From: Rhytidiadelphus loreus
Taxonomy: Eukaryota; Streptophyta; Bryopsida; Hypnales; Hylocomiaceae
Assembly: GCA_947034895.1 (NCBI GenBank)
Contig: OX344763.1
Span: forward strand, 35,711,025 to 35,775,024
Reading direction: 5' to 3'
DNA: 64,000 nt
Below are positions 1-12,235 of the stretch, one piece after another. The notes below the pieces were generated by a model. The model searched no databases. It was not told the origin of the DNA and was given only the letters and a program-made list of their open reading frames with translations. The position numbers and the translations under genes were made by a program. The first letter of the stretch is position 1. Each line of letters opens with the position of its first letter.

Positions 1-1511
1 GGAATGACAGGTCTGCATTTTTCCTCTGATTTCGTCTCCGCTGGAAAATGAGGTTAGGGTTTTAGGCTGTTGCTGACGTTTTTGGTATGTGTTCATGCGC
101 TCAGGTCTGATGACATGGAAGACGATAATGACGTGCCAATTAAGGAGATGACCGTCACGCAGCTCCTCGAGAAGATGCCTTCCATGCAGAGATTGATGGA
201 ACGAGTACTCCATTGCCGCCCTGCTGGTCTCGCAAAGACGAACCGACTGGTTCAGCATGCGCTTTACCCTGTCATCCAGGAAAGCATCCAACTCCATAGG
301 GACATCGCCGATGGATGCGCTGTTCTTCTTGAGGCTTTTTTCGAGATGGAACAGAAAGATAGGGTTAAAGCGTTCGAAATCTATTTCACGTACTCCAAGC
401 AAGGCGATGAGCTACACAATTTGTTCAAGCTGTGCAGGCATCTCGGCGTTGGTCGGTCTTCAGAGTATATCGAAATAGAGCCTGTTCCGAGTGAGCAGCT
501 GGAGAATTTGCAAGACTTTTTGCGGTCGAATGCGCCTACTCGTAATCGAAGCAAAAGCCCGGAACCGGAGGTTTTGCAGATTGAGTACAAGCCACAAACA
601 CCTGAGCGTGCACCGGAGCCTGAACCTCGCTCCTTCTCACCCGAGCCTGCACCGCCTCCCATGGAGGAACCGCCTGCACCTGTTGCCGAGCCTGAGCCCG
701 CACCAGCACCACAAACCGAAGGAGGTAGCATTCAGCCCTAATCTTGAACCTTTATTTACTTAGGGTTGCACCTGGGGGTTTGTTTCTGTACTTCTGTTTC
801 ACCACGCAATTGTCGTCCTGTTTTACAGATTTACTAGACCTTGACAAGGCGACAATCTCTCATGAAGACCATAGCGACAAGCTTGCGCTGGCACTCTTTT
901 CAACTTCTTCGACCACGACCACCAACACCTGGGAGTCGTTCAATGCTCCAGAAGACCAACAAAACGCTCTCCAGCTCAATCCCTCGGAAGCCGGCAAAGC
1001 TGGCTGGGAGCTCGCCTTAGTGGCCTCGGTGAGCAACATATCGAAGCCTGCTCCCAACAGGCCTATGGCTGGAGGCTTTGACCCCTTGCTCTTGGACAGC
1101 ATGTACAGCCAAGGGGAAGTCCTACAAAAACAAGCCGTTTCAGCCACCCCGTCGGGAAGCGCAAGCAGTGTGGCCATTCCAAACCGACCTTCTAGCTCCT
1201 TCCTGGCCCTGCCTGCTCCGCCAGGGGCGATGCCAGTGCCAGTGAATGGGGAGGATCCCTTCGCTGCTTCCGCTGTGGTTCCCCCTCCGTCATATGTGCA
1301 GATGGCAGATTTGACGACGAAACAGCAATTGTTGAGTCAAGAGCAGGGCATGTGGCAACGGTATCAGACGGAAGGGATGCGTGGAGAATCTGGGTTTATG
1401 AAGGTGTTCAACAATCCTTACGCTGGTATGCCTGGTCCTAATCCCATGATGTACCAGAACCCTTACCAGAATGTGGGTATGCCTGTGGGTAACTACTACT
1501 CTCCTTACTAA
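1..1511 (+). CDS. AP180/CALM-type ANTH clathrin assembly protein, 3' part
   Basis: Partial gene, cut by the left window edge. Positions 1-104 look like the end of an intron (acceptor TCAG at 101-104). Coding exons are 105-724 and 829-1511 (stop TAA), joined in phase across a GT-AG intron at 725-828, giving 433 residues. The first part (motifs SMQRLMERVLHCRP, GLAKTNRLVQHALYPVI, VGRSSEY) matches the C-terminal half of the ANTH domain of plant clathrin assembly proteins of the Arabidopsis CAP1/At2g01600 type. A proline/glutamate-rich linker follows, then a low-complexity tail. The last exon opens with LLDLD, a canonical clathrin box, and carries FDP and DPF adaptor motifs; the C-terminus is rich in Asn, Pro, Met and Tyr. 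The family binds phosphoinositides, clathrin and cargo at the plasma membrane or trans-Golgi. The PIP2-binding N-terminus lies outside the window. It is convergent with the BRO1 gene. Family call is firm; the exact subgroup is inferred. Confidence 0.93.
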
Positions 1512-2352
1512 GTTGCCTGCTTTGGCAACTTGTAAATTTTTGCCACTGAGCTATGTATTTCGTATTGGATTATTATTTTGTACATTGTGGACGATTTAAA
1601 CGATCACTACCGGTAGGTGTTGGGGTTACTTTTGGTAGGCCCTTCAGCCTGTAGACTCCATTCTTTTTATTAACTGATTTGCGTGATGAAGGAAAGGCGT
1701 TTGCATTCCTTTCATTGCTTCTTCTTTGCGCAACTTTCAGCACACAAGTATGTGCAAACTAAGTGGCCTTTGGTTGGTATCTGTTTCCGTGATATGTGCT
1801 TGAACATCATGGTCTTCTTGGATTGATTTGTCTTGGTGATTGAGGTCGTTGAAACTTGGATGGGCGGGATGGTAAAATCATTCCTCATCAATTTTGTGAA
1901 GGCCTTTCGCTAGGTCGTGCACGATCTCATGTAATTGCCCACTTCATCAGGGTGGTGCAAATGAATCACTACAGAATTTATATCTCTTGAGATAATTCAA
2001 TTTCATTACGCTCCATGAAATCGTTGCTGAGGAGCAGAGAGGAAGTCAGCAGGGAGGAAGTCATTGCAAGAAAGATTTGCTTAAAATTTTCCAGTTTTGA
2101 GTACAGCTATGTCTCCTTAACCCTGAAAGGATAGACTCTATGTCAATGGAAAGAACCTGAAAAAATTCATTGCTTGTATGTCTCGTTTTCCACATGTGAG
2201 TACAATTTATTTTACTTTATTTTGCGGCGATGCTATCACATGTCCTAGAAATCCTGAAATGTTCATATTTTTTGGATGAATTTTGAAAAGAATGACGAAA
2301 ATACATATCAAATACTAGTACAAAATATGCTTAAATATGAATTTTTTGGCAT
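1512..2352. other. 3' UTR and AT-rich spacer
   Basis: The first 250-300 bases are the likely 3' UTR of the clathrin assembly gene: TGTAAATT and TTGTACATT, typical plant far-upstream polyadenylation elements, follow the stop at 1530-1585. The rest is AT-rich and I see no gene in it. Confidence 0.5.
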
Positions 2353-2354
2353 TA

Positions 2355-2782
2355 GGGGTAGTCATACCTTCTTCACTTTGCACTTGAGAATGAAGAATGA
2401 GAAGTTGGTGAGGGTTTGGAGGAGCCAATGGGAAGTTGTGGTGAGTGAAGGTGTGACACCCCTAAAAGAGGTGTTGAGAGTGGAGAATGAAAAAAATGGA
2501 GAAACAACTTTTACCTAAACTTAAGATTAGACATAAAGTCGGAGGAAAAATCGGCAACAACAAAGGTAAAGTGGCAATGAAAGGTAAAAGTTTAGAGCAC
2601 AAAGGAATTTTTTTATGTGAATATATCTTCCACACTCCCAATCTTCATCTCAAGAGGTGAAGACTAGGAGTGCGGAAGATATATCCAGCTAAGTATATTC
2701 TACCAACATGAAGCCAACCCCAAGCCGCCACCTTTTCATTCTCCATTCTCCAAGTGCAAAGTGAAGAAGGTGTGACTACCCC
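2355..2782. mobile_element. MITE with ~30-50 bp terminal inverted repeats, TA or TTA target
   Basis: The left end GGGGTAGTCATACCTTCTTC is mirrored by the right end GAAGAAGGTGTGACTACCCC; matching continues through the next ~25 bases with a few mismatches. TA dinucleotides flank both ends (2353-2354 and 2783-2784). Within larger TTA contexts a PIF/Harbinger-type TTA target is also possible. The short ORF inside has no recognisable product, so this is a non-autonomous element. Confidence 0.8.
2618..2686. repeat. Long hairpin inside the MITE
   Basis: Arms 2619-2648 and 2656-2685 pair almost fully (GATATATCTTCCGCACTCC against the opposite arm, G/A and C/T differences only) around a loop of about seven bases. 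If transcribed it would form a roughly 30-bp stem. Confidence 0.75.
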
Positions 2783-4436
2783 TATTAGCATACAATATAT
2801 TACATTGTGAGATTTTTTTGTCATTCCTAAATTAGCAATTCAGGAGACTGCTTATAGGTCTAGTGTTCAGAATGTCCAAATTGTAATAAATGTTGAATTT
2901 TATGAATTTATCAAATGGAGTAGAAATGAGGCTATATAAGCTTCATTTTTGTAGTCGACTTCAGATTCAAAAAAAGATCATTTTTATGCTTAAAATTCGA
3001 TTTTTTGTGACTCTTTTTAAGTGATATTTTTTGGGCATCTTATTCAAAAGAGAAGTCAAGAATATCTCAGTGAGGGAATTGCTACCTAAAACCATGTTGT
3101 CCAAATCACATTAAAAAATTTCAAAAACATTTGGATGAAAATTGCAGTTTCACATCCTCTATTAGCCATTTGATATCATTTAGGAGTCACTTTGAGTTTT
3201 AACCCTTAAACACTCACAGTAGTCTACGGTTTCTAACACCATACATAATGTTTGGTCTTCATTATGCTTTGTGATTGTTCATTAATTGTGTAGTAAGATT
3301 AATGTAGTTTCTGTACCATGGTTTGAGTTGGGCCAATTTTGAATGGATGGCTCATTCTTTCACTTACTCATTTGAACCTTCATTAAATCTAATTAGCCTT
3401 GGGGTGTGAGATAAAAACACAAAATTGTAGAATCAATCAATAGTCAATGGGTGAAAATTTGTGCATTGTAAGGCTTTCAATTCATTCTCTTTATTGCTAG
3501 GCATATGGTATTGTACTAGATAATTCAAAAACCGTATGCTAAGTGCTAAGCCAACACATTTGGAGCCAAGAAAGAATGGCCATTGTCATTAAATAGCACA
3601 ACCAACCTACAACTCTCAACAATTGTTGATCTCTAAGATAGTATTGATTAGTCTAAAGGATGTAATCAAGACCAAAAATTATCTTGAAGGCCCAACTAAT
3701 CTAATTTTCCCATGTGTCAAAGAATGAATCTTTTCCCTCAACAATCTATAAATCTCTATAAATCTCCAAGATCTCCAACTCTAGACTTTGTTTAGAAGAG
3801 AGGGTTGTAAGGTAGGAATACCATAAATGATTAAAACAAGCATTTCAGTGTGTAGGATATGGAGAATTCTTTGAGAAATTGAGCTCAATATGTGCAAAAA
3901 CAAGGATGAGGAAGAATGCAAGAAAAAACAAATTTTTTTCCCTCGAGAATGAATATTTTATGCAATATAGATGTGGATTCTTCATTTGAACCCCATTCTT
4001 GTCTCATAGGTTCACCTAAAACAACTACCTTTGGAACTTGTTCCTAATCAAGTGTGAGCCAATCAAATGCGAACAAATCGAATCTTTTCAAAATCTTTTT
4101 CAGAGCCAGCTCTTGTTGGTTGGTTTCAAGACAACCTATATTGCTATTAGAGGGGGGTAACTGTTATTGGTATTCCTACCTTATCTTGAGCCTTCTAGTC
4201 TGATCCTCAACTAGATATCTAGTATGTGTCAAAGAATGGATAAACTAAAATTTGTAAACGAAACTTCATAAACTTAACTAGGCAACTCAAAACGTCCCCA
4301 GCAAAAAAGAAAAAAAAAAAGGAAATGGCACGAGGGCAGAATACTCTCTACTTATCAAACTCTTAACCTTAAGAAACTCATACTACACTTGTTTCAGCTA
4401 GCTACACAATTCACCATCTCCATGGGTTTACTAATG
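2783..4436. other. AT-rich intergenic stretch
   Basis: No gene seen. The last ~200 bases next to 4436 include the likely 3' UTR of the minus-strand BRO1 gene. A lone TTAACCCTTAAACACTC at about 3199 resembles one end of the TTAA-flanked element class found elsewhere here, but I found no partner end. Confidence 0.4.
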
Positions 4437-7400
4437 TTACGTTGCGATGAATACAAACTCTCGGTCCAACCCAAAGGATTGGTAAGGAATGGGTTGAACA
4501 ATCCGGGTTCCTTGCAAAGGAGGGAGCTCATCTACATCGGGCGTTTTCTCGTGCCAGATGAACTCATTCTCCTTCTCACACTTCCTGAGTATGTTCTCCA
4601 GCTCCTCTTGCTCCCGTTGAAACGTGAGTCGCCATTTCTCATGCTCCGAGCAGCTGTGATCAGGGACTACACAACTTGTGAGCTCGTGCAGCAACGAGGG
4701 CAAGAACTTTCGATACGCTTTCCATTCCAACCCTGGAATGTAATGTCACACGATATAGCATTAGTGTTCGTCTATTTTCTTAGTTTCTTTTGAAAAAACG
4801 CTTTTACATTTCCTAGGCATTAACAATTCAGGAAAACGCTTCAACAAAGTTTTGGAGAAGTTGGCTTACCGGGATGGAGAGGGAGGACCCTCTTCAAAGA
4901 GTAGCGGAGCACCCCAATTGCGACGCCATATCGTTCAATCTTCGTGTACTCAGCAGCAATATACCGCTGACTGCGTGACTCATGCAGCACGCTGGCAGTT
5001 CTCATGAATTTCTGCACATTTTCCCATTTGGGGTGGCTCCAAACATTTGGTTAAGGATACCAACTTTGCATAAAATCTGGCTAAATATTTCATAATTTTC
5101 TCTTCACACGATTCCTATACGCTCGTGGCGAGACCCAAATATTTGTTGAAAACATCTGGAGATATTTATAGCCCCCAAAAGAATGGCTGGTTCACAGGTG
5201 CATTTTTTATGGGCAACTTTCCGACAGACAGGGCTTACCTTCAATTTGCCAGTGACATCACGAAGGTCCGCACTGTTTCCTTTCAGAAAAAGTTCTGCTT
5301 CGTCCAGGAACTGCACAACTCCATAGTGAAGCTTTGCTAGCAGACTTCCACTTGCAGCCTTCTCCTCTGCTTTCTTCGCTGTCACTGCCTAAAACGGTGA
5401 TTGTTAAATGATGAAACAACACATGACAAATACATACTTCATCAAGCAAAACATTAGGATGACACTGGAAACTAGTGCAAATATTCATTGAGGAAACTTC
5501 AAGAACAATCATGTAATACATCAATGGAAAGAAAAAGAAGAATGCTCTGCAAGAATCAATGATATAAAGATTCTCAATTATTTCATGTAAGGTTTTGGAA
5601 AATGCGATCTTACTTATCGTTAGTACAAGCAATTCGGAGCTAAGTGAAAAAAGGGCTCACCTGTGCTTCAGCTAGGCAGAGAATGCTCATGATGGAAGCG
5701 AGAGTTGTTGTGACCTCAGGGCAGCTTTCTGCTGGCAGCGACGCCTTCAATGGAGGCAACACCGTTTTCGCCAAGTGCAGGTACACTCCTGACGCTCTCC
5801 GAAACAACGTTGCTGCCTCAGCCTTGTCTACAGAAAGGATACAGCTGCGTTAGAATGACACTGCATTCATCATCATTATCGCTTTGATTCAAAAAGCTAA
5901 AACATTTATGGGCTCTGGACCGAAGGGGAGGAGACTTGGGGAGGGTCGATAGGAGCTACCTTGAGGAAGTTTGAGTACCTAACTTACTTGAAAAGTAAGC
6001 TAGTGCTATAGGGACAAAAGCCAATACCCACCTTGAAGAAGTTTGAGTAGCTACCTTACTCAAAAAATGGGCGCAATGCCAATAGCTACCTGAGGAAGTT
6101 TGAATAGTTACCTTATTCAAAAAGCAAGTCAATGCTATAGGGACAAAGCCTCTTGTAGTGTAACTACTTGTTCTCTTTAGTGTCAATACCTACATGAAGT
6201 AACTTTGGGCTATAGCTTTTTATTGGATACTTATTTTTTTTCATGGTTAACATAATTCTAGTACCAGCCATGTTGAAGGGCTCTTGTGCAAAACTAGCTA
6301 ATAAAAGTATCTTAGTTGACGTAGCAACACTAACCTGAATAGTTACACGAAACAGTGAAATTAGGTTGCCTCTCCCTACTTTCTCAACATTTGACACTAT
6401 ATACATATTTTACTGTTACTGTACAAGAATGCTACCACTTTTGAATTAGGTATTGTTGCAATTGGGGACTCATGAACCTCCATGTGTACAAATGGAAATA
6501 TCTATAGAAATATCTGTAGAAATATTGATGACTTTTTAAGTAACTTTCTTGGGGTAAGGCAAACTGATTTATTCAAGAAACCTAATTTCACTATTTAGTG
6601 TAGAATACATTAGATTTAGGGAAGGGTAGTGAACCCTTTCCTGTGGGCAACCTTTTGCAGTGGGTAGCCCATAAATAGACCCAAAGTGGAGAAATGTTAG
6701 TGACACCAACATATTTAGGATATTTACTCACCCTACCCAAAAAAAAACATGAAAAAAAAGCATAACTTATTCATACGCTATCCAAAGAATTGATGTTAGA
6801 CTGCCTCTTGAAAATGGGGACACCATCCAAACCAAAGCTGTTATACAATTGTAGAGAAGGTACCTGAGCAGACGACCTCCAAAGCTCGCTCTCGGAGCAG
6901 CGCCCCATACAAGTTGAGTGTCATGGCGAGCTCAAAACGCATGTCGTCCACTTGAAAATAACGAGGCCCTTTCAGTCCTCGGCCGCTGGGTCCGCTCAAG
7001 GGACTCGTCCAGCGAATGGCTAACTCGGATGTCCACTGACTCACATTTCCATCGTTCTTTTTCCCTTCCACGCACGTCACCAGATTTTCAAGCAACGGCA
7101 GGTAACGCTCTATCTTCTGCAAGTCCTGCAGCATTGTTGGAATTGCTAACCATCAGAAGCAATTTAAACTCTTTCTCTATATATGTGCCTGTTATATGCC
7201 TGTTATATGCTTAATATGGGAATCGATTCTCTAACAATTTAAGGTAAATGAAAACGAAAAGGAATCGAAGACTGGACATGTTTCTTTAATAACGTGTAGA
7301 TTTGTTATAAAGGTTTAAATTGTGCTACCCTACTAGCCCAGAAGTGTGATTAGGTCAAAAACCAGTAAAAAAACGTGCATTCTTAGTCATCTAACTCGTC

Positions 7401-8418
7401 TATTGTGGCCATAACTATTACTTAACAACCAACTTTACTGTGGTCATTCCATTATCATCACTTGAAACATTGATTTGTGCCACATCCATACCCCATTATG
7501 ACCGAAATCGCAATTTAATCAAGAGTGATGATTCTACACCAAATGCATGGTCAAAATGGGGGCCTACAGTATGAGGTCACCATAGAAATGTCGCCACAAG
7601 AAGGCCTTCTTCCTTGCACATTACTTCTTCATCAGTAACAGCATTGAGGACAGCAGAAAAATTAGAATTAGAATTGAAGGAGAGAAGGCACAAAGTGTGT
7701 ACAACAATAGTTGCAGAATGTGCAAGACGAACCTGCAAAACTGGAGAAGTGATTCCCCCTGCCATTTCCCTCGCAATAACAGGAGTGAGGCGGCTAATTC
7801 CATTGATGGAGTCCTGAATGGCTTGCCGCCGGGTGCTTAGCTCTTTCAGTTGCTCCAGAGTACCGGAATCTCGTGCATAGAACGTTTCTTCATACAAAAT
7901 CTGGCCCCGTTATCCAACCAATTCTTAGTGACTGGAAACATAAGGTAGAGCCATACTAAATCCTGATTCCTATAGACTGACTCCTGCTCCCAACAGCAAC
8001 TCATCTCTTCCAATTAACACTTGGTTGGAGCAATCAATTAGCAACCACTGGGAGTAAGAAATCATGACTTCGCTAAAAATACCTAAAAGCCACTGATGTT
8101 GAACGGAAACGGGACTCTCAGCTACCAATTCAATAGTGATCTACAACCTCCTCCTACTTTGAATAATTGCATAAGAAATCATCATATGTTGAGTGAGAAA
8201 CTTCTGATCTCGTAGAGAGGGTGGCTCTTGTACCCGCAGTGATCTCCCAAGGAAAGCAAATTAGTTACAATGCTTACAGTGACGGATCTACCTCAATGAA
8301 AGTAATCGCCTCATGAATCAAAACGATTAGACCCCTCAAACTAGAATGCAAGCAACCACAAAGAAAACCGCACCTTTTTGGTTCTCAACTTCACCGGGTC
8401 TTGGAAATGAAGCAACAT
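4437..8418 (-). CDS. BROX: BRO1-domain protein, BROX type
   Basis: Seven coding exons on the minus strand: 8418-8374, 7900-7733, 7125-6864, 5827-5661, 5388-5239, 5011-4870, 4732-4437. All introns are GT-AG, and the phases join to one 409-residue frame. I chose ATG 8418 because it gives MLLHFQDPVKLRTKK and splices in phase to ILYEETFYARDSGTLEQLKE; this N-terminus is characteristic of plant BROX-like proteins. Further landmarks are the helices ERYLPLLENL and LYGALLRERALEV, LAKLHYGV, and the C-terminal block FIWHEKTPDVDELP followed by IVQPIPYQS. The BRO1 domain fills nearly the whole protein and in the wider family binds ESCRT-III (Snf7/CHMP4) on endosomes; this role is inferred for the plant branch. 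No CAAX box, unlike animal BROX. An acceptor-like AG at 8482-8483 just upstream of exon 1 suggests a 5' UTR intron. Intron 3 is over 1 kb. Confidence 0.93.
5955..6150. repeat. Imperfect tandem repeat in BROX intron 3
   Basis: Three diverged copies, each beginning near GAGGAAGTTTGAGTA (about 5961, 6034, 6091), followed by CCTTACTC-like and AATGCTATAGGGACAAA-like blocks. The repeat lies wholly inside the intron, and no coding role is seen. Confidence 0.6.
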
Positions 8419-10138
8419 CTTGCACCAGAAGCACAGACTTCAAGCGCATCGCATCACTCGTGGAACTCTTGAAGCTCTCGACTGATGGAATCTATGATCA
8501 AAAAAGCTGCATAACATTAACAGGAATTTTGTTTTGGAAATGGCTATGGAATCAGATTTTGCACCACGCCCTGTTTCTGAAACTCCCAATCCCAAGCTCT
8601 GAAACTCCTAACCCGGTTCCATTAATTAAGCTCCACATTAATGAGCTTGCAACCCTAAAGTTTTCCACGCGGCTTCTGCCATATATACCGACTAATGGAC
8701 CAGGCTGTCACTCCCGAACAGTGCAGCAGCTGACTGACTTATTTAGCCCCAGCCCAATGCACAACCTGTCGGTACCATATAAGAAGCAACCCAATTCTTC
8801 ATAAGCTCAACAAGCGCACACATCTGACAACACACCATTGAAGATTCCAGTCGAATGCAACACCATTTACTGTCCCTTTTTTTGTCTGTCGAGTTCAAAT
8901 TTGACCTAATTGCGAACCTCTTAATTCACCCACAAGCATTCTCTTGCACCCAGATCGCCACTCTCAACAACAGAACCCACTCCAATCTCGCGACATTGTA
9001 ATCTGAGGGTACTAAACTATGAAGCAACCGATCTACAAGAGCAGTTCACCCCCTGAAATCGACATCGCTGGTACACACTCTCCATGGCTGATGCTGTGGT
9101 CAGCAACCATTCTCTCCATTTGCAGCTCGGGATGCAACTAAAACTCAAAGCTCACACCTTTGAGCTTGTGATTGAGTTTTTTTTAGTACTATTTTGTGAG
9201 GCTAAGTTAGATACAACTGAAGAAATCACGGAGGGTTCTTTTTTTGGTATGTTTTCCTACTTTAGTACGAGTGGTGATTTGAAAGTTTGCTTATTTCTTT
9301 TCCTTCTTTTTCTGATTTGGGTGGTTTTCGGTAACGGGAAAGGACTGGACTCACTCCTCGAGTCCACGAAGATTTGGGCTTGGCTCTCTGTTGAGCTTTG
9401 ACCACTTTCGGTGATTGTGTAATAATTGGATGAGTTCCCGTTGGAGTCTGGAGTTGCGTGTCATTGAAGCATTGGTTGAGAAGGGGAAAAAAATAAATGA
9501 TTTTAATGATTTTTTTTTTTAGTATTTGAAAGGACACTCCAGGCAATCTAGAATCTGTAGCCAGTCTTGTTCAGTACTGTACTGGTTGGTTGTGTGGAAG
9601 AAAGGTGTCTCCATGCCAGGGACCCTGACCCCAAAAGCAAAAAAAAAGGCACTCTGAATCTAAGGTAGTCTGCTTTTAAAGCGACCTTTTAAGAGATGAG
9701 TGCATTTGGAGGGAAGCTAAACTCATTGAAAAAAAATCTAGTAAATTTCCCAAGGAGGAAAAATGGAATTGGAATCTAACCCAAGTAGTTTCATATTTTT
9801 TGGACCTTCGTGGAATTAGTTACAAAATTTTGAAGTTGAAACGCAGTGGTTACTAAAAAGCGACCACTTCCTAAAATGTACATTGTTGGTAAATTGAAGA
9901 AAGAAAAATGTACCTTTATGTTAGTAGTTACTTTTAGAGTAGGGTCGCTTTTAGAGTACCGTACCTTAGTTCCCCTCGATTTGAACCGCCCTTTGTACCA
10001 AACAAATTGCAATTTGTCAAGCCATTAGTGATCAGTAAAATGTGTTGTCACGAGTTTAAAAATGGATCTTTGAGTGTTGAGGCTCCTTGAGCTCCTTGTG
10101 ATGTTTCAATGGCAATTGTTAACTGCACTTCATAGTAC
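8419..10138. other. BROX 5' leader, promoter and spacer
   Basis: The first ~650 bases upstream of the BROX start are less AT-rich, as expected for leader and promoter sequence; beyond about 9.1 kb the sequence is AT-rich spacer. I could not place a TATA box with confidence. The short ORFs here resemble no protein I know. Confidence 0.4.
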
Positions 10139-10142
10139 TTAA

Positions 10143-10450
10143 CCCCTAACTGCCCTGAGCAACCATATATGGTCGATGTGAAATTTCAAGTTCATTTTGG
10201 AGTGGGTAGTTAAATTCATTTGACTGTTTTAAAAATTGGGAGGGGGGCAATTTTCAGGGTTAACTATTGAAAACTTTCATTTTTAACTAAAAAAGGTATA
10301 TATTTGATTGTTGAAAGCCATATATGTCCATTAGTGGAATAAAGCTTGCTAATTTTACTTCATTTTCCAACTTTGAGCAATTTCACTTGATTTAATATCT
10401 ATAAACTTGTACTTATCCATTTGCTTTGAAAAGGGTTGGACATTTAGGGG
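10143..10450. mobile_element. TTAA-flanked miniature element (copy 1)
   Basis: The left end CCCCTAACTGCCC is the inverted counterpart of the right end GGACATTTAGGGG (11 of 13 positions). TTAA stands on both sides (10139-10142 and 10451-10454). It is 308 bp with no ORF. The TIR matches that of the 48.4-49.1 kb element (CCCCTAAATG). Confidence 0.7.
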
Positions 10451-10454
10451 TTAA

Positions 10455-11639
10455 AGGTCTAGAGAGTAGAACATCATATTTCATTGTGCTATAGTGAGCA
10501 ACATTATGAGAAATTAGCTTGCATAGATGGGAATTGTTGTTGTTGACCTTGTAGAGAAGGGTGGGAAAGAGTAGTCTAAAATGTTTTATGCTCAACCATT
10601 TCTATTGTTTTGACAAATTGAAAGGTCCCTAGAAGTGTAGAGTCTTTGAAAAATCAATGTAGTATGCATTGAAGAATGTTTGATTGTGGTCCTAAGATGG
10701 TGTTGCTTATTATTATAAATGATAGAAGACAACCATTGCCAAAAATATCAAGCCACTTGAATGTATGTCGTAAATACAATATAGTCGTACACATATGTAA
10801 GACGGGCTTGAGAAATTGCATTGCACCAAAAAAGCATTATCTTAATGACAAGCATTTGCCCAAGATCATGAAAGTTGGAATTTTGAAGATTGGTGCAATG
10901 TGATTTGGTTAGACAAGTTGTCATTTGAAATTGGTAAGAATTCAAGGTGAATTAGAGTGTAGCAAAAATCATATGAAAGCTATGCATGGGAATGTACAAC
11001 ACCATCTTTCAAGTTTAGTCATACTTCAATGATGGTTTGGAGTGCATTTAGTGACTTTGAAAAATGCCCTTTTATTAATTATTATATCTCTAGATTGAAA
11101 GATAAAAAGCGAGTTTGTGACATTTGTACAAGGGAATGGTAAGTGGGTTTTATTTTTTGCACAATTATCCAAGGCATTTGAAACTTATGGAAGATGGTGC
11201 TCCAATCTATTGCAAATTACTTCCATTGCAATAGAAACAAGCTCATCATGTGACAAATTTGGAAACACTATGTTATGTTTTTATTATTATTTTATGATAC
11301 TATAATTTTGTAATGTAAACTTATTATGTTGAAAATTGGACTTTAACATCTTTAGAACACACTTTACAACTTCTGAATTGATGAAATTTTTAGTCTACAT
11401 GAGCTTTTCAAAGTTCATAATTTTTTATTCTGATTTACTTTGGGAGAAAAAATTTGAATTAATTTTGGATTCTATTGTACAATTTGTAGAGAGAAATAAC
11501 TCCAAGTCTTTCTATAGTAAATCCCTCCACTCCATACAAACCACTTATTTCAAACACCTAGGAAATGATCCATGAATCTCTAAAGTCTCCATGCTTTTTT
11601 TCATCAAAATTCATACAAAATTGTATTTTTAAAGAAAAG
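10455..11639. other. AT-rich intergenic stretch
   Basis: Low-GC sequence; the small ORFs have no recognisable similarity. Nothing further supported. Confidence 0.4.
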
Positions 11640-11659
11640 AGCAAAAAAATAAAAAAAAT

Positions 11660-12235
11660 AAAAAAAATATATAACCACAGGATCTTGCACTAAATTAGTA
11701 TGAAAATGTGTGGAAGAAATTTAGAAACTTTGACAATGTGGATTGCAAGATTTGTATATTTAAGGTAAAGAAAATAATTTTTTTGGCACTTTGCTTGACT
11801 AGATTTTTTGGTTTTGAATCTTCTTAACTTAAAATTTATACAATTAAAATTTTGAATTTCTAATTTTTTGAGTTGAAGATATGAGTTGAGAGTTAGAGGA
11901 AAAAGTTTCAAGGAAAAATATCTGATTTTCATTTTGTTAAAAAAATTGTTATGTAGAAGATAGAAGGAAAAATTAAATCATCAATAGTTCAAAGATAGAA
12001 TTGAAACACACTAATTTCAATAGTGAAATTGTTCTAGCAAACAAACTAAACTCTATAGAACTTGTTTTTAAAAAAATTGAAAAAATTGATTTCAAAATGA
12101 ATCCAAGTTATTTTTCGAAGAAGATGCTCCAATTGCCCCCCAAATAGGACTCCATAAATTTCTCATCTCTAGTCCAAATGGAATGAATCAAAGTTTTCTA
12201 TGTAGACAAAAATATAATTTGCCAAAATCGAAATT
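11660..12235 (+). repeat. Dispersed AT-rich repeat, copy related to 15.5-16.1 kb
   Basis: Diverged but collinear with about 15530-16105. Shared blocks include AGGATCTTGCACT/AGGATCTTACACC, GATTGCAAGAT, GTAGAAGATAGAAGGAAAA and AAATGAATCAAAG. Both ends are eroded. Confidence 0.65.

Noticed and set aside
381..731. Long minus-strand ORF opposite the clathrin assembly exon
   Set aside because: It mirrors the Pro/Glu-rich codons of the real gene and gives a Gly/Ser low-complexity protein with no domain.
8346..8804. 152-codon plus-strand ORF upstream of BROX
   Set aside because: It overlaps the BROX first exon and leader on the opposite strand and resembles no protein family.
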